From Marinospirillum insulare DSM 21763 (GTDB lineage Bacteria; Pseudomonadota; Gammaproteobacteria; Pseudomonadales; Halomonadaceae), in assembly GCF_000686905.1 (NCBI RefSeq), contig NZ_JMLW01000014.1, positions 17,633-81,632 of the forward strand: 64,000 nt of DNA, given 5' to 3'. Made by a program: the position numbers and the translations under genes. Under the pieces are notes generated by a model. That model made no database searches and was not told the origin of the DNA. It saw only the letters and a program-made list of their open reading frames with translations. Of the stretch, positions 48,752 to 58,727 are shown piece by piece; positions within the stretch are counted from its first letter, which is position 1; the number at the start of each line of letters is the position of its first letter.

Positions 48752-48953
48752 AAAAACATAAATCATTAAAGATTCATTCAATAGACAACATTAGCAAAAC
48801 CTTTCTTCACACAAAAAACTACGGGCGATACATAACATAACAAGCTCCAAAAAATCACTAGCCCGTTAGTCTAATCCTACTTCTTATTCATGGTATAAAC
48901 TGGCATATTATTCGCCTGGTCTTACAAATTCCAAAAACAAGAGTAGATTGACC

Positions 48954-50735
48954 ATGAGTTTATATCGAACGATTGAAAAAACCTTCTGGTACACCCTTAC
49001 CCGAAAAATAATCGGCAATGTTATTGCCCTGCTATTACCCCAAGCTATTTTAGTGATTTCAGCTATTGTTTTGCTGGGTAAGTTAGAAAAAGAAGTCACT
49101 GCTGTAGGTCAGCAAGCTGCTCTTTACCCCATGTTAATGAACTTTTGGTTACTGCTGGGTATATCAAGCGCAATAGCCTTAGCAGTTGGCATTTTTACAG
49201 TCTTCTTTATGCGTTCACTGTTTGTGAAACCCATTCGTGATATCACCCAAGTTTTAAAAGCTATTCGTGAAAAAAATGGCGATATCTCTGCCACCCTGCC
49301 TGACTATACTCACGATGAAATATCTGAAATGGCCCGCAGTTACAATGACTTTTCTGGCCAATTAAAAGAAATGATTAACGAGGCGCGTGACCACTCAGTG
49401 AATGTGGCGCTTAACGCAGCACGCGTACAAAAAATGGTCAATCAGGCCAATGCTTCTTCGCACATTCAAGAAGAAAAAGCTCAGCAAATTTTTGAATCCA
49501 GTAGCCAGTCTACTCAAGCAGTTGAAGAAATCTCCTCTAACACTTTACATATCAGCGATCAAACTCAAAACAACCTTGAAGATATTCACCAGTCGAGCAA
49601 TGAGTTAAAAGATGTTTCTAAGCAAATTCAGGGTGTAGCCCAACTAGCACAGGGCTTCCAAGATACTGTTGCAACACTAAGCAGCAACTCTGAAAATATT
49701 ATTACGATTCTTAGACTAGTCGAAGACTTTTCAGAGCAAACCAATCTTTTAGCCTTAAATGCTTCCATTGAAGCAGCTCGTGCTGGTGAAGCTGGTAGGG
49801 GCTTTGCGGTGGTTGCCGATGAAGTGCGTGGTCTGGCACAAAAGGTTGGTGATGCCACCCAGCAAATTAATACCAATATCACTGAGATGACCAACCTAGT
49901 TAAAAAAACTGAGGTAGGTTCTAACACCATTTTAGGTGATGTTCAGGAAGCTGAAGGCTTTATGGTGCGTACTAGCGATCAATTTATCAATATGGTGACT
50001 AGCTTTGAACAAATGAGCCAACAGCTCACCACTATTTCTGCTGCCATAGAAGAGTTATCAAACACCAACCGCATGACTCATAAAAACGTGACTAGTATTG
50101 CTGACTTATCTCATTCTGTTAAAGAAGATATGGAGCTATCTAGAGAAAGTGCTTATGAGCTAGAAACCGCAACTCAGCGCACGCAAGAGCTCTTATCTCG
50201 TTTTATTATTGGTTACGGTGGCTTTGAGCGAATCACACAAATTGGTTTAGCCTATGCTGAAGAAATAACCGAAAAGCTTGAGAGCTTAGCTGGCCAAGGT
50301 GTTAACTTGTTTGATACCAATTACCAAGCCATTAACCCTGATGAAAAGCATATTCACTATATGACCAGCTACATCAAACCTGCTGAAGGCGTTCTACAAC
50401 CTCTGTACGATGACTTCTTAAAGAAGCATCCAGAGTTTGCTTATGCCGTTGGTATTACCAGCGAAGGCTATGTTCCTATTCACCATGCCAAGGTATCTAA
50501 ACCAAGAACCGGCGACCCTGCAATTGACAACCTTAACTCTCGACAAATGAGAATTTACTTTGATACTCGTGCAGAAAAACGCCGCTGTACCCATGACAGT
50601 CCCTTCTTACTGCAAACTTTTATTCGTGATACAGGCGAAATACTGAATGACCTATCTATCCCTTTGTATATTTCGGGTAGACGCTGGGGATCATTAATTA
50701 TGGGCTTTGAAACCAAGCACTTACTTGCAGACTAG
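48954..50735 (+). CDS. Methyl-accepting chemotaxis protein with a C-terminal sensor-like domain
   Basis: The protein is 593 residues from ATG 48954. Two membrane helices (about 19-42 and 62-88) enclose only a ~20-residue periplasmic loop, then HAMP (89-140) and the kinase-control hairpin with [20 protein letters not shown] near 258-277. After it, about 160 residues form an extra cytoplasmic domain ending in [20 protein letters not shown]. The periplasmic loop is too short for a normal ligand domain, so the C-terminal part is the probable sensor; its ligand is unknown. Confidence 0.92.
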   Translation: MSLYRTIEKTFWYTLTRKIIGNVIALLLPQAILVISAIVLLGKLEKEVTAVGQQAALYPMLMNFWLLLGISSAIALAVGIFTVFFMRSLFVKPIRDITQVLKAIREKNGDISATLPDYTHDEISEMARSYNDFSGQLKEMINEARDHSVNVALNAARVQKMVNQANASSHIQEEKAQQIFESSSQSTQAVEEISSNTLHISDQTQNNLEDIHQSSNELKDVSKQIQGVAQLAQGFQDTVATLSSNSENIITILRLVEDFSEQTNLLALNASIEAARAGEAGRGFAVVADEVRGLAQKVGDATQQINTNITEMTNLVKKTEVGSNTILGDVQEAEGFMVRTSDQFINMVTSFEQMSQQLTTISAAIEELSNTNRMTHKNVTSIADLSHSVKEDMELSRESAYELETATQRTQELLSRFIIGYGGFERITQIGLAYAEEITEKLESLAGQGVNLFDTNYQAINPDEKHIHYMTSYIKPAEGVLQPLYDDFLKKHPEFAYAVGITSEGYVPIHHAKVSKPRTGDPAIDNLNSRQMRIYFDTRAEKRRCTHDSPFLLQTFIRDTGEILNDLSIPLYISGRRWGSLIMGFETKHLLAD

Positions 50736-50760
50736 TCTTATAGCCAAAGCATTAAATAAC

Positions 50761-50798
50761 AAAAAAGCCTCAAGAATAAATCCTTGAGGCTTTTTATT
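50761..50798 (+). terminator. Terminator after the chemoreceptor
   Basis: AAAAAGCCTCAAG (50762-50774) pairs with CTTGAGGCTTTTT (50783-50795), a perfect 13-bp stem ending in T residues. Confidence 0.92.
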
Positions 50799-50830
50799 TA
50801 CTTTGTAAAGCTTAACTCTTGAGTAGCTAT

Positions 50831-51009
50831 TTAATTAGCTTCTGCTCTCTTGCCATTGCAAAAACCGCCTGAGGGCCTGCCCAAAGCGATGGTCGCTATG
50901 GGCGCTAGCACTGCAACTGCCACTATCATTTGACGAATAGTACGACCACGAGAAATACGTGCTACAAAATTGGCCGCCAATACTACGCAGCTATTTACAG
51001 CAAGGCAAG
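50831..51009 (-). pseudogene. Remnant of a BCCT-family transporter
   Basis: The minus strand encodes an open stretch with ANFVARISRGRTIRQMIVAVAVLAP, matching the FIARISRGRTIRE-type segment conserved in betaine/choline/carnitine transporters. It ends at a stop after KRAEAN (50831-50833). There is no start codon and no further homology upstream or downstream, where a full transporter would need about 500 residues. It is a relic left between the chemoreceptor and the RND operon. Confidence 0.5.
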
Positions 51010-51030
51010 AAATAATAATTCTTAAACATT

Positions 51031-51071
51031 AAAAAGCTGCCAGTACATAATATTAAATTATGCATGACAGC
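51031..51071 (-). terminator. Terminator of the TetR-RND operon
   Basis: On the minus strand GCTGTCATGCATAAT pairs with ATTATGTACTGGCAGC (51036-51071, imperfect) and is followed by TTTTT. Confidence 0.75.
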
Positions 51072-51105
51072 CTTAAAGTTACTAGGTTTTAGTGATTAGT
51101 TACCC

Positions 51106-54100
51106 TTATTTTTTAAGTATTAAAATGGCATATAAAACGGGAACAGCCACTAGGGTTAGCAAGGTAGCAAAAAGCAAACCACCCATAATTGTGACAGCCA
51201 TACTAGAAAAGAAAGCATCCGTTAATAAAGGCAGCATACCCAAAATGGTAGTACCAGCAGCTAAAAAGACTGGGCGCAAACGACTAATACTGGCATTTTT
51301 TAATGCCGTTATAGCATCACCGTTTTCAGCCACTTGCAGGTCAATTTCATCAACCAAAACAATCGCATTTTTCATTAACATACCCGATAAACTCAACATA
51401 CCCAGTAAGGCAGTAAAGCTAAAGGGCAAGCCAGTCAGCAGCAAACCAATAATCACACCAGTAGCCGCCATAGGCACCACTAGCCAAATAACTAAAGGCT
51501 GCTTTAAGCGCCCAAATAACAAGACGGTGACTACTAGCATAATGACAAAGCTAAGCGGTAATTGAGAAGCTAGCCCAGCTTTAGCTTTTCCTGAGCTTTC
51601 AAATTCACCGCCCCAATCTAAGCTATAACCTTCAGGCAGTGGCAAGGCTTCTATTTTGCTCTTAACTGAGGTTAAGGCTTCAGTAACGGTTGCGCTGCTA
51701 CTAGGCTCTGCTTCTATTGTTAAGGTTCTTAAGCGATTGCGACGGTGAATTTGCGCTTCTTCTGGTAGCAAATCAAAGTGATCAACCACCTGTGCTAAGG
51801 GCACATAAGCAGTGTCTGCACCACTCCAAATTAAACGGTCTTTTAATCGACCAACATCTAAGCGTTCAGCTTCGGGTGGGCGAGCCACTATAGGTAACTG
51901 TTCAATACCATCACGGTAAGTACCCGCTCTTATCCCTTCGGTAGAAAACTTTAAGGTGGTGCTTAAATCTTTACGACTAATACCTGCATAACGGGCACGC
52001 TCTTCATTAAAAATAGGCACTAAAGTCACTTCTTGTTCACGCCAGTTGTGACGAATATCGGTCACTTTCTCTTCTTGTGCCATAATTTCAATAGCTTGCT
52101 GACCTAACTCTCTTAAAACTTTAGAATCTTCACCAGAAAACCTTGCTTGTAATTTAGCACCACTACCTGGCCCAAAAACTAAACGTTGGGTATAAATGGC
52201 TGCACTAGGAAAGTCTTTCTTTAACTCAACACGTAATTCATCGGCTAAACCATCAATTAAGTCCCGATCAGTGACTCGAATAATTAATTGACCATAAGAA
52301 CTATCCATACGTTCCGGTACATAGGTGAGCATAAAACGACTAGCGCCTTGCCCTATAAAGCTAGCCACACTCACGACCTCTGATTTCTCTAGCACTTTTT
52401 GCTCTATGGCTTGAATATCCCTAGCCGTAGCATGAATATCCGTACCTTGTGGTAGGTGGTAATTCAAATAAAACATCGGGTTATTAGCGGTAGGAAAAAA
52501 TTCTTGTTTCACCCAACTAAAACCAATATAACTTCCCAAAGTAAGCGTAACTAAAATTATTAGAGTCGTACGACGAGCAGCAAGCACGATATCTAATATA
52601 CGAAAATACCAGCCATACAGTTTACCCGTGTAGGGGTCTTGTTCCTTGTCAGAAGACACACTGCGAAACAGGTAATAACCCAATAAAGGTGTAACCGTAA
52701 CCGCCAGCAACCAGCTAAGCAGTAATGAAATCCCTATCACTACAAACAAAGAATATAAAAACTCACCCGTAGCATCGGGCGAAGAGGCAATACCCGCAAA
52801 AGCCATAATGCCAATCACAGTTGCACCAAATAAAGGAATTTGCGTACGTTTAACTGCATCACTGGCCGCATCTATAGCTTTAATACGCCGCTGCATATTA
52901 ATCAGCATTCCTTCGGCCACCACTATGGCGTTATCAACCAGCATCCCCATAGCAATAATCAGCGCACCTAAAGACACTCGCTCCATTTCAATTTGAAAAA
53001 CCTTCATAAAAAAGGTGGTGCCTAAAACGGTCAGTAGCAGTGTCATACCCACCACCACGCCTACACGCCAACCCATAAAGATACACAAAACACCAATAAC
53101 GATGGCAACGGATACCGCCAAATTCAGCATAAAGCTGTCGATGGATTCATCAACCACCTTGTGCTGCTGATAAATAGGTTCTAGCTCTACACCCAAAGGA
53201 ATGCGGCTTTGTAAACTAGCTAGGTGAGCATCCACCGCCTGGCCAACCTTAACTATATTGGTATCAGCCACTCCTGCTACCGCCAAGGTGAAGGCTTGTT
53301 TACCATTAAAGCGAATCAACTCACTGGGGGTTTCTGTTTCAGTGCGCTGCACCTTGGCTACATCTAATAAACTAATTTGCTCGGTACTACCGGGGCGGCC
53401 AATACGCAAAGCTTCTAAGCTGGCTAATGTATCTAAACCTGGGCGAGTCACTAAACGCACTTGTTGATCGGCAATTCTTACCTGCCCAGCATCTTCTACT
53501 GAGTTTTCAGTTTGTAGCGTGTTTAAAACCAGCTCAATCGGCAACCCAAGTCTAACTAACTTTTCATGAGATATTTCTAAATAAACGGTTTCTTTAGGTT
53601 CACCGGCAGTGCTTACTTTTGCTACACTTGGCACGGTTAACAATTCACGGCGTAAAAACCGAGCTAAATCACGTATTTCACTATCACTAAAACCTTCCGC
53701 CGTTACCGCATAAAAAATACCAAATACATCACCAAAATCATCAACCACTTTTGAAGGGTAAGCTGTTTGTGGCAAGGAAATTTGCACATCATTTACTTTA
53801 CGGCGTAGCTCATCCCAAACTTGTGGAATTTCATGGCTTTTATAGCTAGGTTTTATTTCTACAGTAATTTCTGACATACCCGGCATTGAGCGGGACTCAA
53901 TGTAATCAAGCTGCGGCAGCTGCTGAATAGCTGACTCAATTTGCTCAGTTACTTCCTCTTCTACTTCTAAAGCAGTAGCCCCTGGGTAGGCAGTCATAAC
54001 CACTGCCTGCTTAATGGTAAAAGCTGGGTCTTCTAAACGACCTAGCGTCATTAATGCCCAAATACCACCCAATAAACACAATAAAATTAACAGCCAAGTA

Positions 54101-54138
54101 TTCACTGGCCGCTGAATTGAAAGGCGTGCAATATCCAT
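51106..54138 (-). CDS. RND efflux permease, AcrB superfamily (second pump)
   Basis: The 1010-residue protein starts MDIARLSIQRPVNTWLLILLCLLGG, then a periplasmic domain with GRLEDPAFTIKQAVV, and the proton-relay helix MGMLVDNAIVVAEGM near 400. It has the 12-helix RND plan and groups with TriC/VmeF-like proteins by its N-terminus. The adaptor starts 12 bp upstream and the TetR regulator lies before that. An efflux role is clear, the substrate is not. Confidence 0.93.
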   Translation of the reverse strand: MDIARLSIQRPVNTWLLILLCLLGGIWALMTLGRLEDPAFTIKQAVVMTAYPGATALEVEEEVTEQIESAIQQLPQLDYIESRSMPGMSEITVEIKPSYKSHEIPQVWDELRRKVNDVQISLPQTAYPSKVVDDFGDVFGIFYAVTAEGFSDSEIRDLARFLRRELLTVPSVAKVSTAGEPKETVYLEISHEKLVRLGLPIELVLNTLQTENSVEDAGQVRIADQQVRLVTRPGLDTLASLEALRIGRPGSTEQISLLDVAKVQRTETETPSELIRFNGKQAFTLAVAGVADTNIVKVGQAVDAHLASLQSRIPLGVELEPIYQQHKVVDESIDSFMLNLAVSVAIVIGVLCIFMGWRVGVVVGMTLLLTVLGTTFFMKVFQIEMERVSLGALIIAMGMLVDNAIVVAEGMLINMQRRIKAIDAASDAVKRTQIPLFGATVIGIMAFAGIASSPDATGEFLYSLFVVIGISLLLSWLLAVTVTPLLGYYLFRSVSSDKEQDPYTGKLYGWYFRILDIVLAARRTTLIILVTLTLGSYIGFSWVKQEFFPTANNPMFYLNYHLPQGTDIHATARDIQAIEQKVLEKSEVVSVASFIGQGASRFMLTYVPERMDSSYGQLIIRVTDRDLIDGLADELRVELKKDFPSAAIYTQRLVFGPGSGAKLQARFSGEDSKVLRELGQQAIEIMAQEEKVTDIRHNWREQEVTLVPIFNEERARYAGISRKDLSTTLKFSTEGIRAGTYRDGIEQLPIVARPPEAERLDVGRLKDRLIWSGADTAYVPLAQVVDHFDLLPEEAQIHRRNRLRTLTIEAEPSSSATVTEALTSVKSKIEALPLPEGYSLDWGGEFESSGKAKAGLASQLPLSFVIMLVVTVLLFGRLKQPLVIWLVVPMAATGVIIGLLLTGLPFSFTALLGMLSLSGMLMKNAIVLVDEIDLQVAENGDAITALKNASISRLRPVFLAAGTTILGMLPLLTDAFFSSMAVTIMGGLLFATLLTLVAVPVLYAILILKK

Positions 54139-54149
54139 AATTACGCCCC

Positions 54150-55217
54150 CTAAAAGTGGCTGAAGGGTTTAACCTTCATGCCTTCACGTAAATGCGAACC
54201 ACCCGAAGTAATCACCTGTTCACCAGCTTTGGCACCCGATAAAAGTTCCACACGGTCACCATTAATACCCCCCACTTTAGCTGGGCGCTTTTTTACTTGG
54301 CCTGTTTCAGGATTAAAAATCCATAAATAATAACTGCCATCATTGGCAGTATTTAAAGCAGATAAAGCCACATCTAACTGATCATTAGAGTGAAGCAAAG
54401 GATCTGCCGTAACTACGACAGTTACTGTCATACCTGGTAATAAATTTAATTCTTCAGGGCGCTCAAAACCAAAAGTCACTTGGTAGGTTTGCACCACTGG
54501 GTCAGGTTCCGTGGCATGTTCACGGTATTCAAGAGGAATAAAAGCCTTTTCATTATTGGGCAGCAGCAGTTTTGCTTGAATTAAATCTGGGTTACTTACT
54601 AAGCGAACCAAGTCTTCTGGCACACTAATGTGTGCACGTAATTCGGTCACATCTTGTACTCTAACCACCGGTGTACCCGCAGCTAAGTTCACATAACGAT
54701 CAGCTAAACGACGGGTAATTAACACATCAGAAGGTGCTTCTAAACGGGTATAAGAAAGATTACGTTCAGCAGCTTCAACCGCTATTTGTGCTAAGCGTAA
54801 TTGGTCTTCTGCCTCATCAACCACTGCCTTGGGTACAGAGTTGGATTTTAATAAGGAGTGCTTACGGTCAGCATCACGCTGCGCTTGCTTTAAACGTACT
54901 TTGGCTTGATCTAAAGCCAGCTTATAATCATTAGCATCTAATTCAGCTAACAGGCTGCCTTTAGCTAATAAGCGCCCCTGTTTAACAGGTAAATTAATTA
55001 AACGACCCGCTACCTGAAAAGATAAATTCACATTACTAACCGCATCCACTCGCCCTACAAAACGACGACTCATGGCGGGAGCAAGCTCTCCTAAAGTTTC
55101 CACACGTACGCTAGAAATAGCCTTGGCGCTATTGCTAGGTTCCCTTGCCTCAACTGTACTAGTACCCAATATGGCTAAAGTGGAAATAAATAAGGCTGAA
55201 GCGAGTACTTTTTTCAT
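54150..55217 (-). CDS. RND efflux adaptor (membrane fusion protein)
   Basis: Periplasmic adaptor of the adjacent pump. The 355-residue protein has a Sec-type signal (MKKVLASALFISTLAILGTSTVEA) without a lipobox, a barrel-sandwich half-motif VSNVNLSFQVAGRLINLPVKQG, a coiled coil and a beta-barrel. Its start overlaps the stop of the TetR gene by 1 bp, so the three genes are one operon. Confidence 0.93.
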   Translation of the reverse strand: MKKVLASALFISTLAILGTSTVEAREPSNSAKAISSVRVETLGELAPAMSRRFVGRVDAVSNVNLSFQVAGRLINLPVKQGRLLAKGSLLAELDANDYKLALDQAKVRLKQAQRDADRKHSLLKSNSVPKAVVDEAEDQLRLAQIAVEAAERNLSYTRLEAPSDVLITRRLADRYVNLAAGTPVVRVQDVTELRAHISVPEDLVRLVSNPDLIQAKLLLPNNEKAFIPLEYREHATEPDPVVQTYQVTFGFERPEELNLLPGMTVTVVVTADPLLHSNDQLDVALSALNTANDGSYYLWIFNPETGQVKKRPAKVGGINGDRVELLSGAKAGEQVITSGGSHLREGMKVKPFSHF

Positions 55218-55777
55218 TAGAGGTTTTCCTTTGCCTTTAATTCTAAAACTTCAAGAAGTTGCGTTTTTTTATCGCTATCGAAAGGAAGCAGTCCTAGCAT
55301 ATCCATTAACACTAAACCTTCACCTGCCGCCCATAGTAGAGTAGCTTCGTCTGCTGATTCTGCTTCATCACAAATCTTTTTATGACGTATTAAAGCTTCT
55401 TCTCTTAAAGGATGAAGCAGCTTCTGATTGTGCGCAGCAGCAGCCAGAATTGCCATGGGAATATTATGATCTAATTCTTCACGCTCACGTAATATATGGA
55501 AAACCGACTGTAAAGTAGGGTTAGCTTGATCAGTTAAACTAGCAGCATGCTCTGCCACTCTAGGTGTGTAAGTGCCCATCAGACGATTTAACATACCGCT
55601 AATTAAGGCTTCTTTGCTAGGAAAATTATACAGCACGCCACCTTTAGTTAAGCCCGCTTCTTTAGCGACTGAATCTAAACTAACTTTTCCAGCACCTTTT
55701 TCTACAGCCACCTTTTGAGCAGCATCTAAAATAGTTTCACGTGAATTAATACTACGCCTAACTTTTTGCATCTTCAA
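55217..55777 (-). CDS. TetR-family regulator of the RND operon
   Basis: The 186-residue protein has the TetR helix-turn-helix (RETILDAAQKVAVEKGAGKVSLDSVAKEAGLTKGGVLYNFPSKEALI, about 13-58) and a helical ligand domain. As first gene of the operon it probably represses its own promoter. A palindrome, TACCA-TT-TGGTA (55789-55800), lies just upstream of its start. The inducer is unknown. Confidence 0.9.
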   Translation of the reverse strand: MKMQKVRRSINSRETILDAAQKVAVEKGAGKVSLDSVAKEAGLTKGGVLYNFPSKEALISGMLNRLMGTYTPRVAEHAASLTDQANPTLQSVFHILREREELDHNIPMAILAAAAHNQKLLHPLREEALIRHKKICDEAESADEATLLWAAGEGLVLMDMLGLLPFDSDKKTQLLEVLELKAKENL

Positions 55778-55788
55778 CCCCTAAAAAA

Positions 55789-55821
55789 TACCATTTGGTA
55801 CAGTAAAATCGAATGGTATAG
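55789..55821 (-). promoter_or_regulatory. Operator-like palindrome upstream of the TetR-RND operon
   Basis: TACCATTTGGTA (55789-55800) is a 12-bp palindrome, and a further half-site AATGGTATAG lies at 55812-55821. The arms match the size of TetR-family operators. Confidence 0.6.
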
Positions 55822-55866
55822 TTAAGCAGCTAAAGAAGCAAGACTGAAGAGTCTAATAGAAAGGGT

Positions 55867-56940
55867 TTAATTAACCGAAAACTGATAACGGGTTTTGTTA
55901 GCAATACGCACTAAAGCAAGCATCACCGGCACTTCCACCAAAACACCCACCACCGTTGCTAAGGCAGCACCGGATTGCAAACCGAACAACGCAATAGCAA
56001 CGGCAACCGCCAATTCAAAAAAGTTACTAGAACCAATTAAACCTGCCGGTGCAGCAATGTTATGCGGTACTTTCCAAGCTTTCGCCCAACCGTAGGCAAT
56101 AAAGAAAATAAAAAATGTTTGCAGGGTTAACGGAATAGCGATTAATAAAATATCTAACGGGTTAGCAATAATCACATCGCCCTGAAAAGAAAACAGCAAG
56201 ACCAACGTAATAATTAAACCCAGTTGTGGAATGGGTTCTAAATGCTTTAAAAAAACATTCGTTAACCAATCAACACCACGACATTTTATAATAAATTGAC
56301 GTGTTATATAACCGGCACTTAATGGAATAACTATGTAAAGCAGTACCGATAATAAAACCGTATTCCAAGGCACTTTAATGCTAGAAACGCCCAGTAATAA
56401 AATCACTAAGGGCGCAAAAGCAAATAACATAATTAAATTATTAAGTGCCACCTGAACCAAAGTATAAGCAGCATCACCCCGCGTTAAATAGCTCCAAACA
56501 AAAACCATCGCCGTACAAGGTGCTGCACCCAACAAAATAGCACCAGCCAGGTATTCACTAGCCCGTTCAGCAGGAATAAAAGACGCAAAAACAACCGTAA
56601 AAAAGAACCAAGCAATAGCAAACATTGTAAACGGCTTAATTAACCAATTGACGCTGGTGGTAATAACCAACCCTTTAGGCTGACGGCGCACAGCTAAAAC
56701 AGAAGTAAAATCAACCTGCAGCATCATTGGAAAAATCATTGCCCAAATTAATATCGCAACGGGAATAGATACTTGGGCATATTCAAAACGCGTCAAAGTC
56801 TCGGGAACAGCGGGTATAAACTGCCCAATCAATATGCCACCCACAATGGCTAAAGCGACCCAAAGCGTAAGAAAACGCCCAAAAATGCCCATGCCTTCAG
56901 CCGTGCTTGGCGCTGATGAATTGACCGATTCAGTCATCAT
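55867..56940 (-). CDS. acr3: ACR3-family arsenite efflux permease
   Basis: Exports As(III). The 357-residue membrane protein has about ten helices and the ACR3 cysteine in GAAPCTAMVFVWSYLTRGDAAYTLVQVALNN, plus LIGSSNFFELAVAVAIALFG. It is the last gene of arsR-arsC-arsH-acr3, 18 bp after arsH. The start could be M1 or M2. Confidence 0.94.
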   Translation of the reverse strand: MMTESVNSSAPSTAEGMGIFGRFLTLWVALAIVGGILIGQFIPAVPETLTRFEYAQVSIPVAILIWAMIFPMMLQVDFTSVLAVRRQPKGLVITTSVNWLIKPFTMFAIAWFFFTVVFASFIPAERASEYLAGAILLGAAPCTAMVFVWSYLTRGDAAYTLVQVALNNLIMLFAFAPLVILLLGVSSIKVPWNTVLLSVLLYIVIPLSAGYITRQFIIKCRGVDWLTNVFLKHLEPIPQLGLIITLVLLFSFQGDVIIANPLDILLIAIPLTLQTFFIFFIAYGWAKAWKVPHNIAAPAGLIGSSNFFELAVAVAIALFGLQSGAALATVVGVLVEVPVMLALVRIANKTRYQFSVN

Positions 56941-56958
56941 AAAAATCCTTGGTATTAA

Positions 56959-57687
56959 TTAAATGGAACGCTGATTAACACGTTTTGAAAGCGCCTCAGC
57001 ACTTTCGGTACGCTCAGAATAACGATCTGTCAGCAAGGCGTTATGCTCACGAACCAACAAGGTAAACTTCGTTAGTTCTTCCATAACATCAACAATGCGG
57101 TTATAAAAAGCCGAGGGTTTCATACGATTATTGTCATCAAACTCCATAAAAGCCCTAGCCACCGACGACTGATTAGGCAGCGTCAACATACGCATCCAAC
57201 GCCCCAAAATACGTAACTGATTCACGCTGTTAAACGACTGCGAACCGCCACACACCTGCATTAACGCCAGTGTTTTACCTTGTGTAGGGCGCACCGCTCC
57301 TTGCGACAAAGGAATCCAATCAATTTGTAATTTCATAATACTGGTCATAGCACCATGGCGTTCTGGTGTACACCACACCATACCTTCCGACCAGGCGGCA
57401 AGCTCACGTAATTCAACAACTTTAGGGTGGGTATCTTCTTCTGAATCCGGCAAAGGTAAGCCCGTTGGGTCAAAAGTACGAACGTCACAACCCAAGTAAC
57501 GCAATAACCTTCCAGCCTCTTCAGAAGCCAAACGTGAAAAAGACCGCTGACGTAGCGATCCGTAGAGTATTAAAATGTGTGGCGCGTGCAATGAAGCACC
57601 TTGGGCAACAAAGTTTTTAAAGTCTATCGGTTTAAGTTTTTCTGGGTCGACATTCGGAAGATCGTCTAACATGGATTGCGTGTTCAT
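56959..57687 (-). CDS. arsH: ArsH, NADPH-dependent FMN reductase of the ars operon
   Basis: The 242-residue flavodoxin-like protein has the FMN loop [13 protein letters not shown] near 40 and the [20 protein letters not shown] block typical of ArsH. ArsH oxidises trivalent organoarsenicals. It overlaps arsC by 4 bp. Confidence 0.94.
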   Translation of the reverse strand: MNTQSMLDDLPNVDPEKLKPIDFKNFVAQGASLHAPHILILYGSLRQRSFSRLASEEAGRLLRYLGCDVRTFDPTGLPLPDSEEDTHPKVVELRELAAWSEGMVWCTPERHGAMTSIMKLQIDWIPLSQGAVRPTQGKTLALMQVCGGSQSFNSVNQLRILGRWMRMLTLPNQSSVARAFMEFDDNNRMKPSAFYNRIVDVMEELTKFTLLVREHNALLTDRYSERTESAEALSKRVNQRSI

Positions 57688-58097
57688 TGTGCGCCTCCTG
57701 CACGGTGAATAACTTCTCCATCTTCTTTTGTAAAGCTTTCAATCGGCTGCCCAAGTAGCTCTAAAACACTTTCAGATGGGCGGCATAAACGCGCTTTATC
57801 ACCCACCACCACAATCGGGCGATTAATTAAAATAGGGTGCGCCATCATCGCATCAATAAGCTGTTCATCGTTTAACGCAGCATTATCAAGATCTAATTCA
57901 TCATAAGGCGTACCTTTACGACGCAATAGCGCACGCGGTGTTATTTGCATCATCTCAAGCAATGCTTCTAGGCGTTCACGACTGGGCGGTGCTTTAAGGT
58001 ATTCAATCACTTCAGGCTCTTTACCAGAAGCTTCTAGCATGGCTAAAGTATTGCGCGACGTGCCACAGCTGGGATTATGATAAATTTGTACTTTCAT
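57684..58097 (-). CDS. arsC: Arsenate reductase (glutaredoxin-coupled)
   Basis: Reduces arsenate to arsenite. The 137-residue protein has [14 protein letters not shown] with catalytic C11, the RPIVV motif near residue 93 and the PPSRERL element of the ArsC/Spx fold. It overlaps arsR by 4 bp and arsH by 4 bp. Confidence 0.94.
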   Translation of the reverse strand: MKVQIYHNPSCGTSRNTLAMLEASGKEPEVIEYLKAPPSRERLEALLEMMQITPRALLRRKGTPYDELDLDNAALNDEQLIDAMMAHPILINRPIVVVGDKARLCRPSESVLELLGQPIESFTKEDGEVIHRAGGAQ

Positions 58098-58453
58098 AAG
58101 CTTTCAGGTTTCTCTAATTGAGGTTGGCAAAAATTCATGGTCGACTCCAAAGATGTGCAAGTCACTGAATCTGCAACACAACAGTCATTCACTAAAAATT
58201 GAATAACGGCCTGAATAGCATCCAGATTGGCACGGTAAATAATGGAACGGCTTTTACGTTGGGAAAGCACCAATTCTGCACGGGCAAGCACCGACAAATG
58301 TGCTGATAAAGTGTTGTGTGGCACATCTAACAGCGTTGCTATTTCACCCGCAGGCAACCCTTCTGGTTCATGACGAACCAACAACTTAAAAGCCGCTAAA
58401 CGTGTTGGTTGCGACAGTGCTGCAAAACTCGCCATCGCTTGTTCAGTTTTCAT
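58094..58453 (-). CDS. arsR: ArsR/SmtB-family arsenic-responsive repressor
   Basis: Winged-helix repressor. The 119-residue protein has a recognition helix in DVPHNTLSAHLSVL and the C-terminal trio C91-C92...C99 (NDCCVADSVTC), the arrangement of the Acidithiobacillus-type As(III) sensor rather than the CxC in helix 3 of E. coli ArsR. It heads the ars operon and has its own operator just upstream. Confidence 0.93.
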   Translation of the reverse strand: MKTEQAMASFAALSQPTRLAAFKLLVRHEPEGLPAGEIATLLDVPHNTLSAHLSVLARAELVLSQRKSRSIIYRANLDAIQAVIQFLVNDCCVADSVTCTSLESTMNFCQPQLEKPESL

Positions 58454-58473
58454 TTAACACCCCTATAATTTCT

Positions 58474-58511
58474 ATATTTCCAAGAATATGGACATGTGAA
58501 ACAAGTGTCAA
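58474..58511 (-). promoter_or_regulatory. ars operon promoter with overlapping operator
   Basis: On the minus strand TTGACA (58506-58511), a 17-bp spacer and TATTCT (58483-58488) form the promoter. An imperfect palindrome, ATATTCTTGGAAATAT (58474-58489), overlaps the -10 as expected for ArsR repression. Confidence 0.8.
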
Positions 58512-58546
58512 GATTTTTGTTACTAAAAGGCAAGAGGGGCACACTG

Positions 58547-58587
58547 GCCATCTTTGTGCAACGCCAAACGTAGATGGCATTTTTTAT
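58547..58587 (+). terminator. Terminator-like hairpin without an obvious upstream gene
   Basis: GCCATCT (58547-58553) pairs with AGATGGC (58572-58578), followed by ATTTTTTATTTC. No plus-strand gene ends before it, so it may be a relic. Confidence 0.5.
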
Positions 58588-58694
58588 TTCATCTTGAAAT
58601 TCTTGCTTAGGAAAACTACCTACCTTATGCACTTAGCAATTGATAGTGAGGTTATTATTTGCAAGCTTTCTGCATTGTGCCCACACTGAACATA

Positions 58695-58711
58695 TACGGA
58701 ACAAATCCGTA
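58695..58711 (+). promoter_or_regulatory. Palindrome upstream of the DUF1778 gene
   Basis: TACGGA-ACAAA-TCCGTA lies 17 bp before the start codon. Antitoxins of this type bind such dyads to repress their own gene. Confidence 0.5.
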
Positions 58712-58727
58712 CAAGAAGGAGTAAATT

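Noticed and set aside
58450..58632. Minus-strand frame covering the ars promoter (MHKVGSFPKQEF...)
   Set aside because: It runs across a well-formed promoter and operator and has no family signal.
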